The translations under genes were made by a program, and so were the position numbers. The notes beneath the pieces are model-generated. The model worked only from the letters and a program-made list of their open reading frames with translations, was not told the DNA's origin and made no database searches. Below, piece after piece: positions 1 through 8,600 of a DNA stretch of 37,885 nt; within the stretch, counting starts at the first letter, position 1; each line of letters begins with the position of its first letter. The stretch covers positions 1 through 37,885 of the forward strand of contig JAIFMO010000223.1 in the NCBI GenBank assembly GCA_020048435.1. The letters are read 5' to 3'. Source of the DNA: Sulfuritalea sp. (lineage in GTDB: Bacteria > Pseudomonadota > Gammaproteobacteria > Burkholderiales > Rhodocyclaceae).

Positions 1-182
1 GCTTCGTGGCGTCTGACCCGCGGCAATCGGCGGTAATGCGTCCAGGAAAGGTTCGGGCTGAGTTGCCCCTGCGTCAAGAGTCACCCGATGCCGGCAATTG
101 TGTTGAGGGGAAATACTGAAGGACATCCGAATTCCGACGCACCGCGTCGGAAATCTGCTCCGGGAGCAAGCAGGGATAGCCT

Positions 183-302
183 GTGCATGAGGAAATAACG
201 CCACTACTCGCCCGTTACTTCGCTGCACGCGAGGTGTTGCAGGATTTCGACTTTGCTGCGATCAAGGAAACCAAGATCGGGGCGTTGCTGCCGTACCGCT
301 AG
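183..302 (+). CDS. Short unrecognised open frame (39 codons), possible gene remnant
   Basis: A small open frame starts with GTG at 183, just after an in-frame stop at 177-179, and ends at TAG 300-302. Its residues look protein-like (it includes ARYFAAREVLQDF and ends KIGALLPYR). I do not recognise a family. No convincing ribosome binding site precedes the GTG, so this may be the 3' remnant of a larger decayed gene. The stop codon lies inside the dispersed repeat at 290-314, so the repeat may have truncated the frame. Bases 1-182 hold only another short open stretch (3-119) with no recognisable product. It could equally be non-coding. Confidence 0.25.
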   Translation: MHEEITPLLARYFAAREVLQDFDFAAIKETKIGALLPYR

Positions 303-314
303 CGCCGACTTTTT
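290..314 (-). repeat. Dispersed 25-base repeat, copy 1
   Basis: Full-length copy in reverse orientation. It carries the reverse complement of the core GTCGGCGCTAGCGGTACGG followed by five T's. It lies between the short open frame and the TRAP operon and supplies the TAG stop of that frame. Confidence 0.85.
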
Positions 315-374
315 GCAGCGATCGATACCCGGCCACGCTCTCGGGCTCCCCGCCGATTAAATTCCGCGACCACC

Positions 375-1697
375 TCAAATAAATCGCGTCAGGTAAAGGC
401 TGATCGCGGGCACAAATAGCAGCAGCAGGATGCGCAAGGCGTCGGAGAGCAGGAAAGGCATGATGCCGCGATAGGTTTCCGCCATCGGCACGTCCTTGGC
501 CAGGCTGTGGATCACGTAGACGTTGAGCCCCACCGGCGGCGCGATCAGACCGACCTCGACCACCATCAGCGTCAGGATACCGAACCAGACGGCCTTGTCG
601 GTTGCGCCGAGGCCGAACAGGTCGAGCCCCATGACCACGGGAAATAGCACGGGGATGGTCAGCACGATCATGGACAACTCGTCCATCACCGCGCCCAGCA
701 GTACATAGAACAGCAGGATCGCCGCCACCACCCACAGGGCTGGCACGTTGAGCCCGGCCACCATCTGCGCCAGTTGCGCCGGAGCTTGCGACAGCGCCAG
801 CGTGGCGTTGAGCATGTCGGCGCCGAGGAAGATCATGAAGATCATCGCGGTGGTTTCGGCGGTGGCGAGGAAAGCGCGCTGGATCGCCGCGCCATCGAGT
901 TCGCGCCGGGCCAGCGCGACGGCGAAGGTAGCGACCGCGCCCACCGCCGCACCCTCGGTCGGGGTGAACAACCCGCCGTAAATGCCGCCAAAAACCAGCA
1001 GGAAAATTGCCAGCACCGGCCAGACAGCGAGCAGTTGCCGCCCGCGCTGACCGAATGATTGCGCCGGCTGCGCCGGGGCGTGCTCGGGATGCCGACGAGC
1101 GTAGATGGCGATCACCACCAGATAGCCGGCGGCGGCGATGAGGCCCGGGACGAAAGCGGCGGCGAACAGCCGCGCGATATTCTGTTCGGTGAGGATGGCA
1201 TAGACCACCAGCACCACCGAAGGCGGAATGAGGATGCCCAGAGTGCCGCCAGCGGCCAGCGTGGCGGTGGCGAGTCGGCCGGAATAGCCGAAGCGGCGCA
1301 TCTCGGGCAAGGCCACCTGCGCCACCGTCGCCGCCGTCGCCACCGAGGAGCCGCAGATAGCGCCGAAGGCGGCGCAGGCCAGCACAGCGGCCATCGCCAT
1401 ACCGCCGCGCCAGTGTCCAATGAGGGCGTTGGCGGCGCGGAACAGGTCGCGACTCAGCCCGCCCTGGCTGGCAAAATTACCCATCAGCAGGAACAGCGGG
1501 ATGACGGACAGGTCGTAGTTGGAAAAACGCGCGTAGGCCATGCCCTTGAGCATGTTGAACAGCGTGGCGTCGCCCGCCAGCAGGACATAGCCGATAGCGC
1601 CCGGCAGGGCCATGGCGACGGCGATGGGCACGCGCAACGCCATCAGCGTCAGCATGGCGCCGAAGAGGCCGAGGGCCAGACTCATTCCGCCACTCAC
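375..1697 (-). CDS. dctM: TRAP transporter large permease (DctM/SiaM family)
   Basis: This is the large membrane subunit of a tripartite ATP-independent periplasmic (TRAP) transporter, which uses an ion gradient to import a solute delivered by the binding protein. The 440-residue product is hydrophobic throughout, with the family's usual length and many membrane segments. Conserved family stretches are visible, such as SVIPLFLLMGNFA near residue 65, GAICGSSVATAATV near 113 and GGTLGILIPPSV near 148. It is last in a minus-strand operon behind dctP and dctQ, with a gap of 12 bases from dctQ. An alternative ATG lies four codons downstream of the chosen start. The solute cannot be told from sequence; organic acids are common for the family. 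Confidence 0.93.
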   Translation of the reverse strand: MSGGMSLALGLFGAMLTLMALRVPIAVAMALPGAIGYVLLAGDATLFNMLKGMAYARFSNYDLSVIPLFLLMGNFASQGGLSRDLFRAANALIGHWRGGMAMAAVLACAAFGAICGSSVATAATVAQVALPEMRRFGYSGRLATATLAAGGTLGILIPPSVVLVVYAILTEQNIARLFAAAFVPGLIAAAGYLVVIAIYARRHPEHAPAQPAQSFGQRGRQLLAVWPVLAIFLLVFGGIYGGLFTPTEGAAVGAVATFAVALARRELDGAAIQRAFLATAETTAMIFMIFLGADMLNATLALSQAPAQLAQMVAGLNVPALWVVAAILLFYVLLGAVMDELSMIVLTIPVLFPVVMGLDLFGLGATDKAVWFGILTLMVVEVGLIAPPVGLNVYVIHSLAKDVPMAETYRGIMPFLLSDALRILLLLFVPAISLYLTRFI

Positions 1698-1709
1698 TCC
1701 ACTACTCGC

Positions 1710-2222
1710 TCAACCCGGCCAGCGATAGCTGCGGCGCAAGTCGTCTACGCCGACATGGAAGCCGGCCAGCGCGGTCAGCGCCAGTCCCGGCACCATGGCG
1801 GCGTAGCCGAGCCAGACTGGCAGGCCGAGAATCATGCTGGTTTCGCCCGCTGCCCGCATGTCGGCGGCGCCGACAGCGGTGCGCCAGGCGACAACGGCCA
1901 TCATCAGCCCGAGCAGCAGGCTGCCGATGCCATCGAGACGGATCTGACTGCGCGGCGTCAAGCCAGCGGTAAAAAAATCGACGGCAATGTTGCCGCGATG
2001 CAACTGGCACCAGGGCAGACAGAGGGAAACGCTGATGGCAACGATGGCCTGCACCAGCTCATAGTCACCCGGAATCGGCGCACCGCAACAGCTACGCCCG
2101 CCGATGCTCGCCACGACCAGCGCCGCCAGGCCGGTGAGCAGGCCGCCAGCGGCCAGAGCCAGGATACGCGCGGCAAGATCAAGGCCGCGCGTCCGCGCGT
2201 CCGGGGCGGGGCGCTCGATCAT
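1710..2222 (-). CDS. dctQ: TRAP transporter small permease (DctQ family)
   Basis: The 170-residue protein has about four hydrophobic segments and conserved DctQ features: a polar stretch around LPWCQLHRGNIAVDFF and a later GLPVWLGYAAMVPG helix. It pairs with the large permease to form the membrane part of the TRAP transporter. Its ATG overlaps the dctP stop codon by four bases (ATGA), which points to translational coupling in the order dctP-dctQ-dctM. Confidence 0.9.
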   Translation of the reverse strand: MIERPAPDARTRGLDLAARILALAAGGLLTGLAALVVASIGGRSCCGAPIPGDYELVQAIVAISVSLCLPWCQLHRGNIAVDFFTAGLTPRSQIRLDGIGSLLLGLMMAVVAWRTAVGAADMRAAGETSMILGLPVWLGYAAMVPGLALTALAGFHVGVDDLRRSYRWPG

Positions 2223-3262
2223 TTCCGACTGTACTTGGCGATCAGGGCCTTGGCCGCTTCAATCAGTTTCCTGCCGTCGTGACCGCGCTTGCCGACCTCG
2301 GCTACCCATTCATCGTCGATGCTGTCGGTGGCCGTCTTCCATTTTTCAAGTTCGTCGGCCGGGATCACGTTGATCGCATTACCGCGTTCGAGCACGGCTT
2401 TCTTCGACACCGGCGCGGCTTCATCGTAGAGACGACCGGCGGTGGCGGAAAGTTCGATGCCGCTGTTAGCGTCGACGATCTTTTTCAGGTCCGCTGGCAG
2501 CGCGTCGTATTTCGCCTTGTTCATCGCGATCATGAACACCGAGGTGTACAAGCCCGGCTGCCTCGCATCGGTCTCCGAGACGTAACGCGTTACCTCATGC
2601 ACCTTGATCGACGGCACCACCTCGTAGGGCAGCAGCGCGCCGTCGATCACGCCCTTGGACAGCGCGTCGGCCACCTGCGGCACCGGCATGCCAACGGGCG
2701 TGGCGCCGAGCGCGGCGAGCATCTTGCTGGCGATGCGGGTCGGCGCACGAATTTTCAGGCCGCGCAGCCCATTGGGGTCGGCCAGTTGCGTCACCGGCCG
2801 CTTCGCCAGAAAGAAATGACCGGGTTCATGCACATGGAAAGCCAGCGGTTTCACGTTGCCAAACTCGGCCGGGTCGTGCTGCCGCACGTAGTCCCACACC
2901 GCGCGACTGGTGGCCTCGGCCGTGGTCATCATGAACGGCAGTTCGAAGACCTCGATCAGGGGAAAACGCCCGGCGGAGTAACCCAGCAGTGTCCACACGA
3001 CGTCAGCGACACCATCCTTGGCCTGATCGAACAGTTGCGCCGGCGTGCCGCCGAGCTGCATCGCCGGGTAGATCTGGCACTTGATGCGGCCGGCGGAATC
3101 CTTCGCCAGCCTCTCACACCAGGGCGTCAATATTCTGGCGTGCGCCGTCGACGTGGTCGGCAGGAAATGATGCACCTTCAGCGTGACTTCCTGTGCAAAA
3201 GTCGGCGCTAGCGGTACGGCACAAGCAAGAAATACGGTGACGGTGGCGAGCAGGCGTTTCAT
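2219..3262 (-). CDS. dctP: TRAP transporter periplasmic solute-binding protein (DctP family)
   Basis: Extracytoplasmic binding protein that captures the solute for the DctQM permease. I chose the ATG at 3262 (MKRLLATV, 347 residues) because it begins a clear signal peptide with likely cleavage after PTFAQ near residue 23; an open extension upstream to 3337 lacks a signal and is unlikely. DctP-family hallmarks include the GLKIRAPTRIASKMLAALGA region, which carries the conserved substrate-binding arginine, and a following MPVPQVADALSKGVIDG segment. The end of the signal peptide (AVPLAPTF) is encoded by a copy of the dispersed repeat at 3197-3220, so an inserted or captured sequence now serves as the cleavage region. 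The 223 bases between this start and the next gene show no clear feature. Confidence 0.92.
   Translation of the reverse strand: MKRLLATVTVFLACAVPLAPTFAQEVTLKVHHFLPTTSTAHARILTPWCERLAKDSAGRIKCQIYPAMQLGGTPAQLFDQAKDGVADVVWTLLGYSAGRFPLIEVFELPFMMTTAEATSRAVWDYVRQHDPAEFGNVKPLAFHVHEPGHFFLAKRPVTQLADPNGLRGLKIRAPTRIASKMLAALGATPVGMPVPQVADALSKGVIDGALLPYEVVPSIKVHEVTRYVSETDARQPGLYTSVFMIAMNKAKYDALPADLKKIVDANSGIELSATAGRLYDEAAPVSKKAVLERGNAINVIPADELEKWKTATDSIDDEWVAEVGKRGHDGRKLIEAAKALIAKYSRK
3197..3220 (+). repeat. Dispersed 25-base repeat, copy 2 (inside dctP signal peptide)
   Basis: Four A's then the full core GTCGGCGCTAGCGGTACGG and a final C. It is antisense to dctP and read there as AVPLAPTF. Confidence 0.9.
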
Positions 3263-3485
3263 CGTTGGTCGGCGGGGATTATCGGGTTGAATTGGGATGA
3301 CAGGCCCGGATTGTAGATGAACGCGGGCATCACCCACCCGCCATGGAAATCAGTGGTTTGACCGAAGAATAGGCAGGCGGCATGGCGTTCTTCGACCTTT
3401 CGGAACCCGCTGTAGGGGCTAGACTCAACCGTCGCCCCTTTTGCTACATTGATCGCCGATCCCGCTGATTCCACGCCGAGCCAAC

Positions 3486-4722
3486 TTGCGGAAACACCCC
3501 TTGAAGCCCGAAGCGCCACCCTGCCAGCCTCGACGACCCTTGCGCGGGGGCGCGCTGCTGCTCTGTAGCCTGTTGCCGCTAGTAGTCAATGCCACCACCC
3601 GCCCACCCGAGCGCCTGCACGAACCCGCCCTGCGGCTGAGTGCATCCATCGAGTCGCCTGGCATCGTTGTCGGTACGAACGCGGAAGAACGCGCCGCGAT
3701 GCGCGCCGAGTGGAAGGCCGTGCAGACCCGCGACAGCGAAGTTGCCGTGGTCGGGGAAATTCTTGCCAGTGTCCGCCGGATGAATGGCACGGTCGCCGCA
3801 ATTCAAGGCTTGATCGAGACCTGGCCTGATAGCGGCGGCTCGTCTGCCGTCGCTCCTGTCATCGTTCCTGCCGCCGCAGTTCCTGTCGCCGCCGAGCCCG
3901 TGCCGGCGCCGAAGACCGGGCATGAATCGCCATTCATGGATGAATCGCTGGCCATGCGAGCTGCCATGGGTGCTGTTCTGATCGCTCTGTTCTGGCTGCT
4001 GGGTCGCGGCCACGTAGTCCACTTGGCCCGCCGGGCCCGGCGTGGCAAGCTCGTCGTGCCGACCGAACCCGTCATGTCGCCCATGGACGAGGCCGCGCCA
4101 CAGACCCTGCTTGAACTCCCGGTGGATCGGTTGCCGCCGGCAGTTGGCGTCACGCCGGTTGCCGCACCCGATACCGCACCCCATACCGCCCCCGATACCG
4201 TCGCAGCCCCAGGAAATACCGGTGCCGACAGGCAACCAAGAGAGCCAGGCCACCCCAGGCGCGCCAACCGATCAAGCCATCGAGCTGGCCGAGATCATGT
4301 TGTCGATGGGCCTGGCCCACGGCGCGGCGCAGGCGTTGTCCGACCAGATTCGCGATAATCCCAAGCGCGCGCTCTATCACTGGCTCAAGCTGCTCGATGT
4401 CTACCGACGCTCGGGCATGAAAGCCGACTTCGAGCGCACGGCGCAAGAACTGCGTCAAAGTTTCAACGTGCAGTCTGGCCAATGGGACGACGGAAAACCC
4501 GTTGGCAGTGCCGACGACGGCAACCGTACCACGCTGGAGAACTTCCCCCATCTCTCGCGTAGGTTGATGGAACTGTGGCCGACGCCGGCATGCGCGGAAT
4601 ACCTCGAAAACCTGCTTAAGGACAATCGCGGCGGCACCCGCGCCGGCTTCCCGCCCGAGGTGGCCGAGGAAATTCTGCTGCTGCGGCAGATGCTGGGTCA
4701 CTCGGCCAGCAACTTGCAGTAG
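3486..4722 (+). pseudogene. FimV-like membrane protein gene, split by a one-base frameshift
   Basis: The first part (frame from TTG 3486, open to 4358) encodes a signal-like hydrophobic stretch near residues 22-36, a helical region, a membrane segment near 157-174 (GAVLIALFWLLG) and a Pro/Ala-rich linker. The second part, read one base ahead from about 4200 to the stop at 4722, encodes a domain like the C-terminal region of FimV-family pilus/polar proteins (AIELAEIMLSMGLAHGAAQAL, then a TPR-like ALYHWLKLLDVYRRSG and LRQSFNV). Removing one base around 4175-4240, a C-rich stretch, joins them into about 411 residues. FimV proteins link peptidoglycan to type IV pilus or cell-pole functions, so a similar role is an inference. 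A sequencing error, a true inactivating indel or separate translation are all possible. The TTG start is the only usual start codon near the beginning of the open frame. Confidence 0.65.
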
Positions 4723-4791
4723 CGCAGGGGGAGGCCCTGATTTCCAGTAGGCATATCGCCTTGAATGGGGGGCCATCCGTACAAAAAATCA

Positions 4792-4819
4792 TTGATTAGA
4801 TATACCGCATTGGTATTAT
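4792..4819 (+). promoter_or_regulatory. Possible sigma-70-type promoter of the caspase-like gene
   Basis: TTGATT (4792-4797) and TATTAT (4814-4819) are separated by 16 bases in an AT-rich patch that stands out from the surrounding GC-rich DNA. It lies 35 bases upstream of the ATG at 4855, after the FimV-like gene ends. This is a pattern match only. Confidence 0.45.
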
Positions 4820-4854
4820 GGCCATTTTTTGTTTGCCGGAATTGCCCATAAATC

Positions 4855-7005
4855 ATGCAAGCCTTGACGCTCATCAACACGCTGGCCATCGGTTCCGTCC
4901 TGCTGTCCTCCCCCGTCTTTGCCGTCGAAAGACATGCCTTGCTGATCGGTGTTTCCGCCTATCCCGGACTCAAGGAAGACCTGCAACTGGTCGGACCGCA
5001 AAACGATGTGCAATTGATGCGCGACCTGCTCAAGACTCAAGGGTTTGCCGAGGGGAATATCCACATCCTGGCCGAGCAGGTTGCGGGCGCGAAAGCTCAG
5101 CCAACGCGCAGCCATATCCTTGGCGAACTGGCGGGCATGGCCGAGCGGGCCGGCAAGGGTGATTTTGTTTACCTCCAGTTCGGCGGTCACGGTTCGCAGC
5201 AACCGACGCGAGCTGGCAAGACGCCACCCGAACCGGACGGGCTGGATGAAATTTTCATGCCGCGCGACATCGGTAAATGGGATGGATCGAACGGTTCGGT
5301 GCAGAACGCCATCCTTGACGAAGAACTGGGCAAGGCGATCACCGCCATCCGCAACAAGGGCGCCTTTGTCTGGGCCGTGTTCGACAACTGTCATTCTGGC
5401 TATATCACCCGAGGCGGCGGCGGTGGGGGCGACGGCCTGCGCGTGCGCCGACTCGACCCCAAGGCGCTGGGCATTCCGCAACAGGCCATCGACAAGGCCG
5501 TGAGCAGTGCGCAAAAAGATGCCGTCACCCAGCGTGGCGGCCAGGCGGCTCCTGGCGGTGGGCTCGCCGCCAAAAGCGAAGGGGGCGGCCGCGACGGCCG
5601 CGGTGGCCATGTCTATTTCTATGCCGCGCAGTCGGATGAAACCACGCCCGAGATGCGGCTACCCGAGAGTCATCCTGAACGTCGTTCCTACGGCGTGTTT
5701 ACCTACACGCTGGCCCAGGTTATTTCCGCCAACCCCGGCATCAGCTACCGTCAGGCGGGCGAACGGGTGCTGCAACTCTACGCGGCGAAGAACATGCGCT
5801 CGCCGACGCCACTATTCGAAGGCTCTGCGCTCGACGCGCCGCTGTTCGGCCAGCAAGCCGGCGACGCCGTGCGGCAATGGCCGATCGCGGCGAAAGATGG
5901 CGGCTTCGAGATCGCCGCCGGCGCTGTCCAGCAATTCGGCGAGGGCGCCCTGTTCAAGGTGTTTCCCAACGCCGCCGCCCGGGAAGGCGCGGAAATCGGC
6001 TATCTCAAGGCGCAGAAAGTCGATGTCATGCGCAGCCGCCTGCTACCACTGGCGCATGCCGGCAAGCCCGCACTGAGCGACGCAGCCATGCCACGCGACG
6101 CGGTGGCGCGCGTCACCGATCCGGCGATCAGTCTTGCCCTCAAGGTGGCCGCCCCCGCCAATCATCCGCCCGGCGCGGCTTATGACACGGCAGCCAAGGC
6201 TCTGGACCAGTTGCACAAGGCCACCCTGGGCGTGCGCATTGAGTGGGTCAAGCCCGGCGAGGCCGCCGACCTGCGGCTGGATTACGCCGACGAGCAGCTC
6301 TGGCTGTTGCCGCCGGATGGCGCGTGGGTAAAAGTCGGCGCTGGCAAGATGGCGTCAATCCGTCTCAACAAGCCCGCGGATGAATTGCGTGGCGTCATCG
6401 CCGCAAGTCTGCAACAGATCGCCAAGGTGATCAACCTCACCCGACTGGCGGGACAGAGCATGGCCGGCCCCGTGGGCGGCAAGCTCGATATTCACCTCAC
6501 CGCACTCCGCACCAACGGCAAGACGGAAGAAATCAGCGGGGCGGCAGTTCCGACACTGATAACCGGCGATAAGCTGCAACTCGTCGTACGCAACAACCAT
6601 TACAAACCGGTCGATATCACTGTGCTAACCACGGATAGTCTGTATGGCATCAGCCTGCTCTACCCGCATACCGCCGGCGAGGCCAATCGTGTCGGCACCA
6701 GCGACACGCTGAGAATTCCCGGTGAAGGCGAGGAGCCCATCGTCATCAACACCGACACCACCGGCCGCGAGAACATCGTGGTTATCGCCGTCGAGGCAGA
6801 GCCACAGAGTGCTCCGGTTAATCTCGGCTTTCTCGAACAGCCGACCCTGCCGCAAACACGCGGTACCGCTACCGCTGGCGACCTCGCCAACCTCTTCATG
6901 GACGCTGGCTTCGGTGGCGAACGCACACGCGGCGTTGGCCGTAGCGCGCCACTGGAGAAGACCGCATTTCGTGTTTTTAACTGGATCACCCAGCCTGGCC
7001 CATAA
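4855..7005 (+). CDS. Exported caspase-like (C14) protease with DUF4384-type C-terminal domain
   Basis: A 716-residue protein with a signal peptide (residues 1-23, cleavage near VFA) followed directly by a caspase/metacaspase p20 fold: RHALLIGVSAY at 26-36, the catalytic His in FGGHGSQQ (H112), the metacaspase-like PDGLDEIFMPRD at 128-138, and the catalytic Cys in DNCHSGY (C179). A Gly-rich loop follows. Residues about 560-650 resemble DUF4384 (GDKLQLVVRNNHY, then YGISLLYPH), a domain often found behind bacterial caspases. Bacterial C14 enzymes of this type cleave after basic residues; the substrate here is unknown. The signal peptide suggests a periplasmic or envelope location, unlike cytoplasmic immune caspases. 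A GGAATT about 12 bases upstream is a weak ribosome site. The next gene follows after 71 bases. Confidence 0.88.
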   Translation: MQALTLINTLAIGSVLLSSPVFAVERHALLIGVSAYPGLKEDLQLVGPQNDVQLMRDLLKTQGFAEGNIHILAEQVAGAKAQPTRSHILGELAGMAERAGKGDFVYLQFGGHGSQQPTRAGKTPPEPDGLDEIFMPRDIGKWDGSNGSVQNAILDEELGKAITAIRNKGAFVWAVFDNCHSGYITRGGGGGGDGLRVRRLDPKALGIPQQAIDKAVSSAQKDAVTQRGGQAAPGGGLAAKSEGGGRDGRGGHVYFYAAQSDETTPEMRLPESHPERRSYGVFTYTLAQVISANPGISYRQAGERVLQLYAAKNMRSPTPLFEGSALDAPLFGQQAGDAVRQWPIAAKDGGFEIAAGAVQQFGEGALFKVFPNAAAREGAEIGYLKAQKVDVMRSRLLPLAHAGKPALSDAAMPRDAVARVTDPAISLALKVAAPANHPPGAAYDTAAKALDQLHKATLGVRIEWVKPGEAADLRLDYADEQLWLLPPDGAWVKVGAGKMASIRLNKPADELRGVIAASLQQIAKVINLTRLAGQSMAGPVGGKLDIHLTALRTNGKTEEISGAAVPTLITGDKLQLVVRNNHYKPVDITVLTTDSLYGISLLYPHTAGEANRVGTSDTLRIPGEGEEPIVINTDTTGRENIVVIAVEAEPQSAPVNLGFLEQPTLPQTRGTATAGDLANLFMDAGFGGERTRGVGRSAPLEKTAFRVFNWITQPGP

Positions 7006-7076
7006 GACCAGGCGATTCGCCATGCACCCCGTTTCCTTGTCCCTAGACTCTTATTACTTTTTTACTTGAGAAGATC

Positions 7077-8600
7077 ATGACCATCAAACTCCGCTTCCCG
7101 AGCCCTCGCAAACATATCGCCACCGCGCTGATCGCCGCCGCCATCGCTGCCACGGCTCAGGCTGAAATCAAAGGTGAAATCCAGAGCCTGGCCGTGCTTC
7201 CGCTCGCCAACCTGACGGGCGATGCCAGCCTCGACTGGCTATCGGTCGCGTTACAAGACAGCCTCACTGTCGATCTGTGGAATGTGCCGGCGGTACAGAC
7301 GCTGGCGTTTCCCCAGTTCAATAAAAACGTCGCCGACTTTTGTCCCGGCATGCGCGTCGCCTGCGTTGCCGCGCTCGACGGCCGTCGCGCCTGGAATATC
7401 GCGCAGAAGACATCGGCCGACCGCTACCTCGGCGGCAGTTATCGCAAGCACGGCGATCATATCGAGGTCGTGCTGACCGAGAAGATCACGGCCGATAACG
7501 CCTTGAAAGGAGAGACACGCTTTGCCGCACCGCTGAGCCACCTGCTCGCTGCCTCGTCGCAAGCGCTATTGCGTCGTCTCGCCGCCGAGAAACTTCCGGT
7601 GACCAGCGCGGCGAAAAACCGCATCCTCGCGCCAAAGACCACCTCGCTTGAGGCTTGGCGCCTGAATGCCGAGGGCTATCTGCTCCAGCAGGGATTTGAC
7701 GGGGCCGGACGCTATCAGGAAGCCGACCGACCGCTCGACCTGCCGAGCTTGCGCGTGGCGACGGGTGCATCCGACGAACAGATCAAGGCCCGGCAAGCAG
7801 ACATAATGGCGCGCTGGCAGGCGGCGCTGGAGCAGGCCGTGGCGGCCGATCCAAAGTACGCCGAGGCCTGGAACAACCTTGGCTATCGGCTTGGCTGGCA
7901 CAGGCGCGAAGAGTCCGCCGGCTTGAGCGCCAGCGCCTTTTCACGTCCCGCCTTTGAAAAGGCGCTATCGCTCAAACCGCAACTGATCGATGCCTTGATT
8001 GGCATGGCCCAGTCCAGCGAAGGGGCAGCGCGACTGGATTATGTGCGGCAGGCGGTGGAACTCAACGGCGCGATCGAACCGCATGTGAAGTTCCTGGCCC
8101 GCTCAATCACGAAGGAGCTCCAGTCATTGACAGCGGCAGGACGCAAGGATGCGGCAGAGCAATTCTCCGAGCGCTGGGCCCAGTGGCTCAAGAATTTCCC
8201 CGGACAGCCTGAATTGCGGTTTTCGGTTGGATTCAATCTAGCCATCGAATTCAAGGACACCAACCCGACCCTGGCCCGCCGCATGCTGACGGTTCTGGAA
8301 ACGGCGCCAGGCAAGGTGAGCGCTGACTTTGAGATGTTGATGCTCGTCGTACTGGTTGGGCTGGATTTACAGGAAAGCAATACGGACACGTTCCAGGCGC
8401 GCGCGGCCCGGGGCATGGCCTTGCTGCCCCATGTCGATGACGCCAGCGTGGCAGCGATGGTCGGACAATTTTTTGGTTTGACGTACATCGCCATGTCGAA
8501 CAAAGCCGAGGCGTCGAAGGTGGTCGCACGACTTGCTAGCGGTGCTCGCCCAGAGTGGCGACCATGCCACGCGCGCCCTCCTGGCGCGCAAGAACGTTGA
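7077..8600 (+). CDS. Exported TolB/FlgO-like N-terminal domain plus TPR protein (frame lost near 8533)
   Basis: The 507-codon frame begins with a signal peptide (cleavage near residue 29, AQAE). Next comes a domain like the N-terminal domain of TolB/FlgO-type and adenylate-cyclase-associated proteins (IQSLAVLPLANLTGDASLDW, later DRYLGGSYRKHGDHIEVVL). TPR-like helices follow (ALEQAVAADPKYAEAWNNLGY near residue 250, then AFEKALSLKPQL). The last 20 or so codons (GARPEWRPCHARPPG) look like out-of-frame reading. Dropping one base near 8532-8538 (ACTTGCTA) joins ASKVVARL to LAVLAQSGDHATRALL of the next frame and gives one continuous protein of 1065 residues. I therefore think this is the N-terminal half of a single exported TPR/S41 protease. 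An AGAAG motif just before the ATG is a plausible ribosome site. Confidence 0.75.
   Translation: MTIKLRFPSPRKHIATALIAAAIAATAQAEIKGEIQSLAVLPLANLTGDASLDWLSVALQDSLTVDLWNVPAVQTLAFPQFNKNVADFCPGMRVACVAALDGRRAWNIAQKTSADRYLGGSYRKHGDHIEVVLTEKITADNALKGETRFAAPLSHLLAASSQALLRRLAAEKLPVTSAAKNRILAPKTTSLEAWRLNAEGYLLQQGFDGAGRYQEADRPLDLPSLRVATGASDEQIKARQADIMARWQAALEQAVAADPKYAEAWNNLGYRLGWHRREESAGLSASAFSRPAFEKALSLKPQLIDALIGMAQSSEGAARLDYVRQAVELNGAIEPHVKFLARSITKELQSLTAAGRKDAAEQFSERWAQWLKNFPGQPELRFSVGFNLAIEFKDTNPTLARRMLTVLETAPGKVSADFEMLMLVVLVGLDLQESNTDTFQARAARGMALLPHVDDASVAAMVGQFFGLTYIAMSNKAEASKVVARLASGARPEWRPCHARPPGAQER

Noticed and set aside
290-314. Repeat read as a rho-independent terminator because one orientation ends in TTTTT
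   Set aside because: The preceding bases form only an 8-base CGCTAGCG palindrome without room for a loop, and most copies sit inside genes.
6330-6342. AAAAGTCGGCGCT match in the first caspase-like gene, possible eighth repeat copy
   Set aside because: Only 13 bases match and the rest of the core is absent. The residues (WVKVGAG) are plausible native coding sequence.
8536-8544. GCTAGCGGT next to the S41 frameshift, possible partial repeat causing the shift
   Set aside because: Nine matching bases only, without the A run or the flanks. It is too short to tell from chance.
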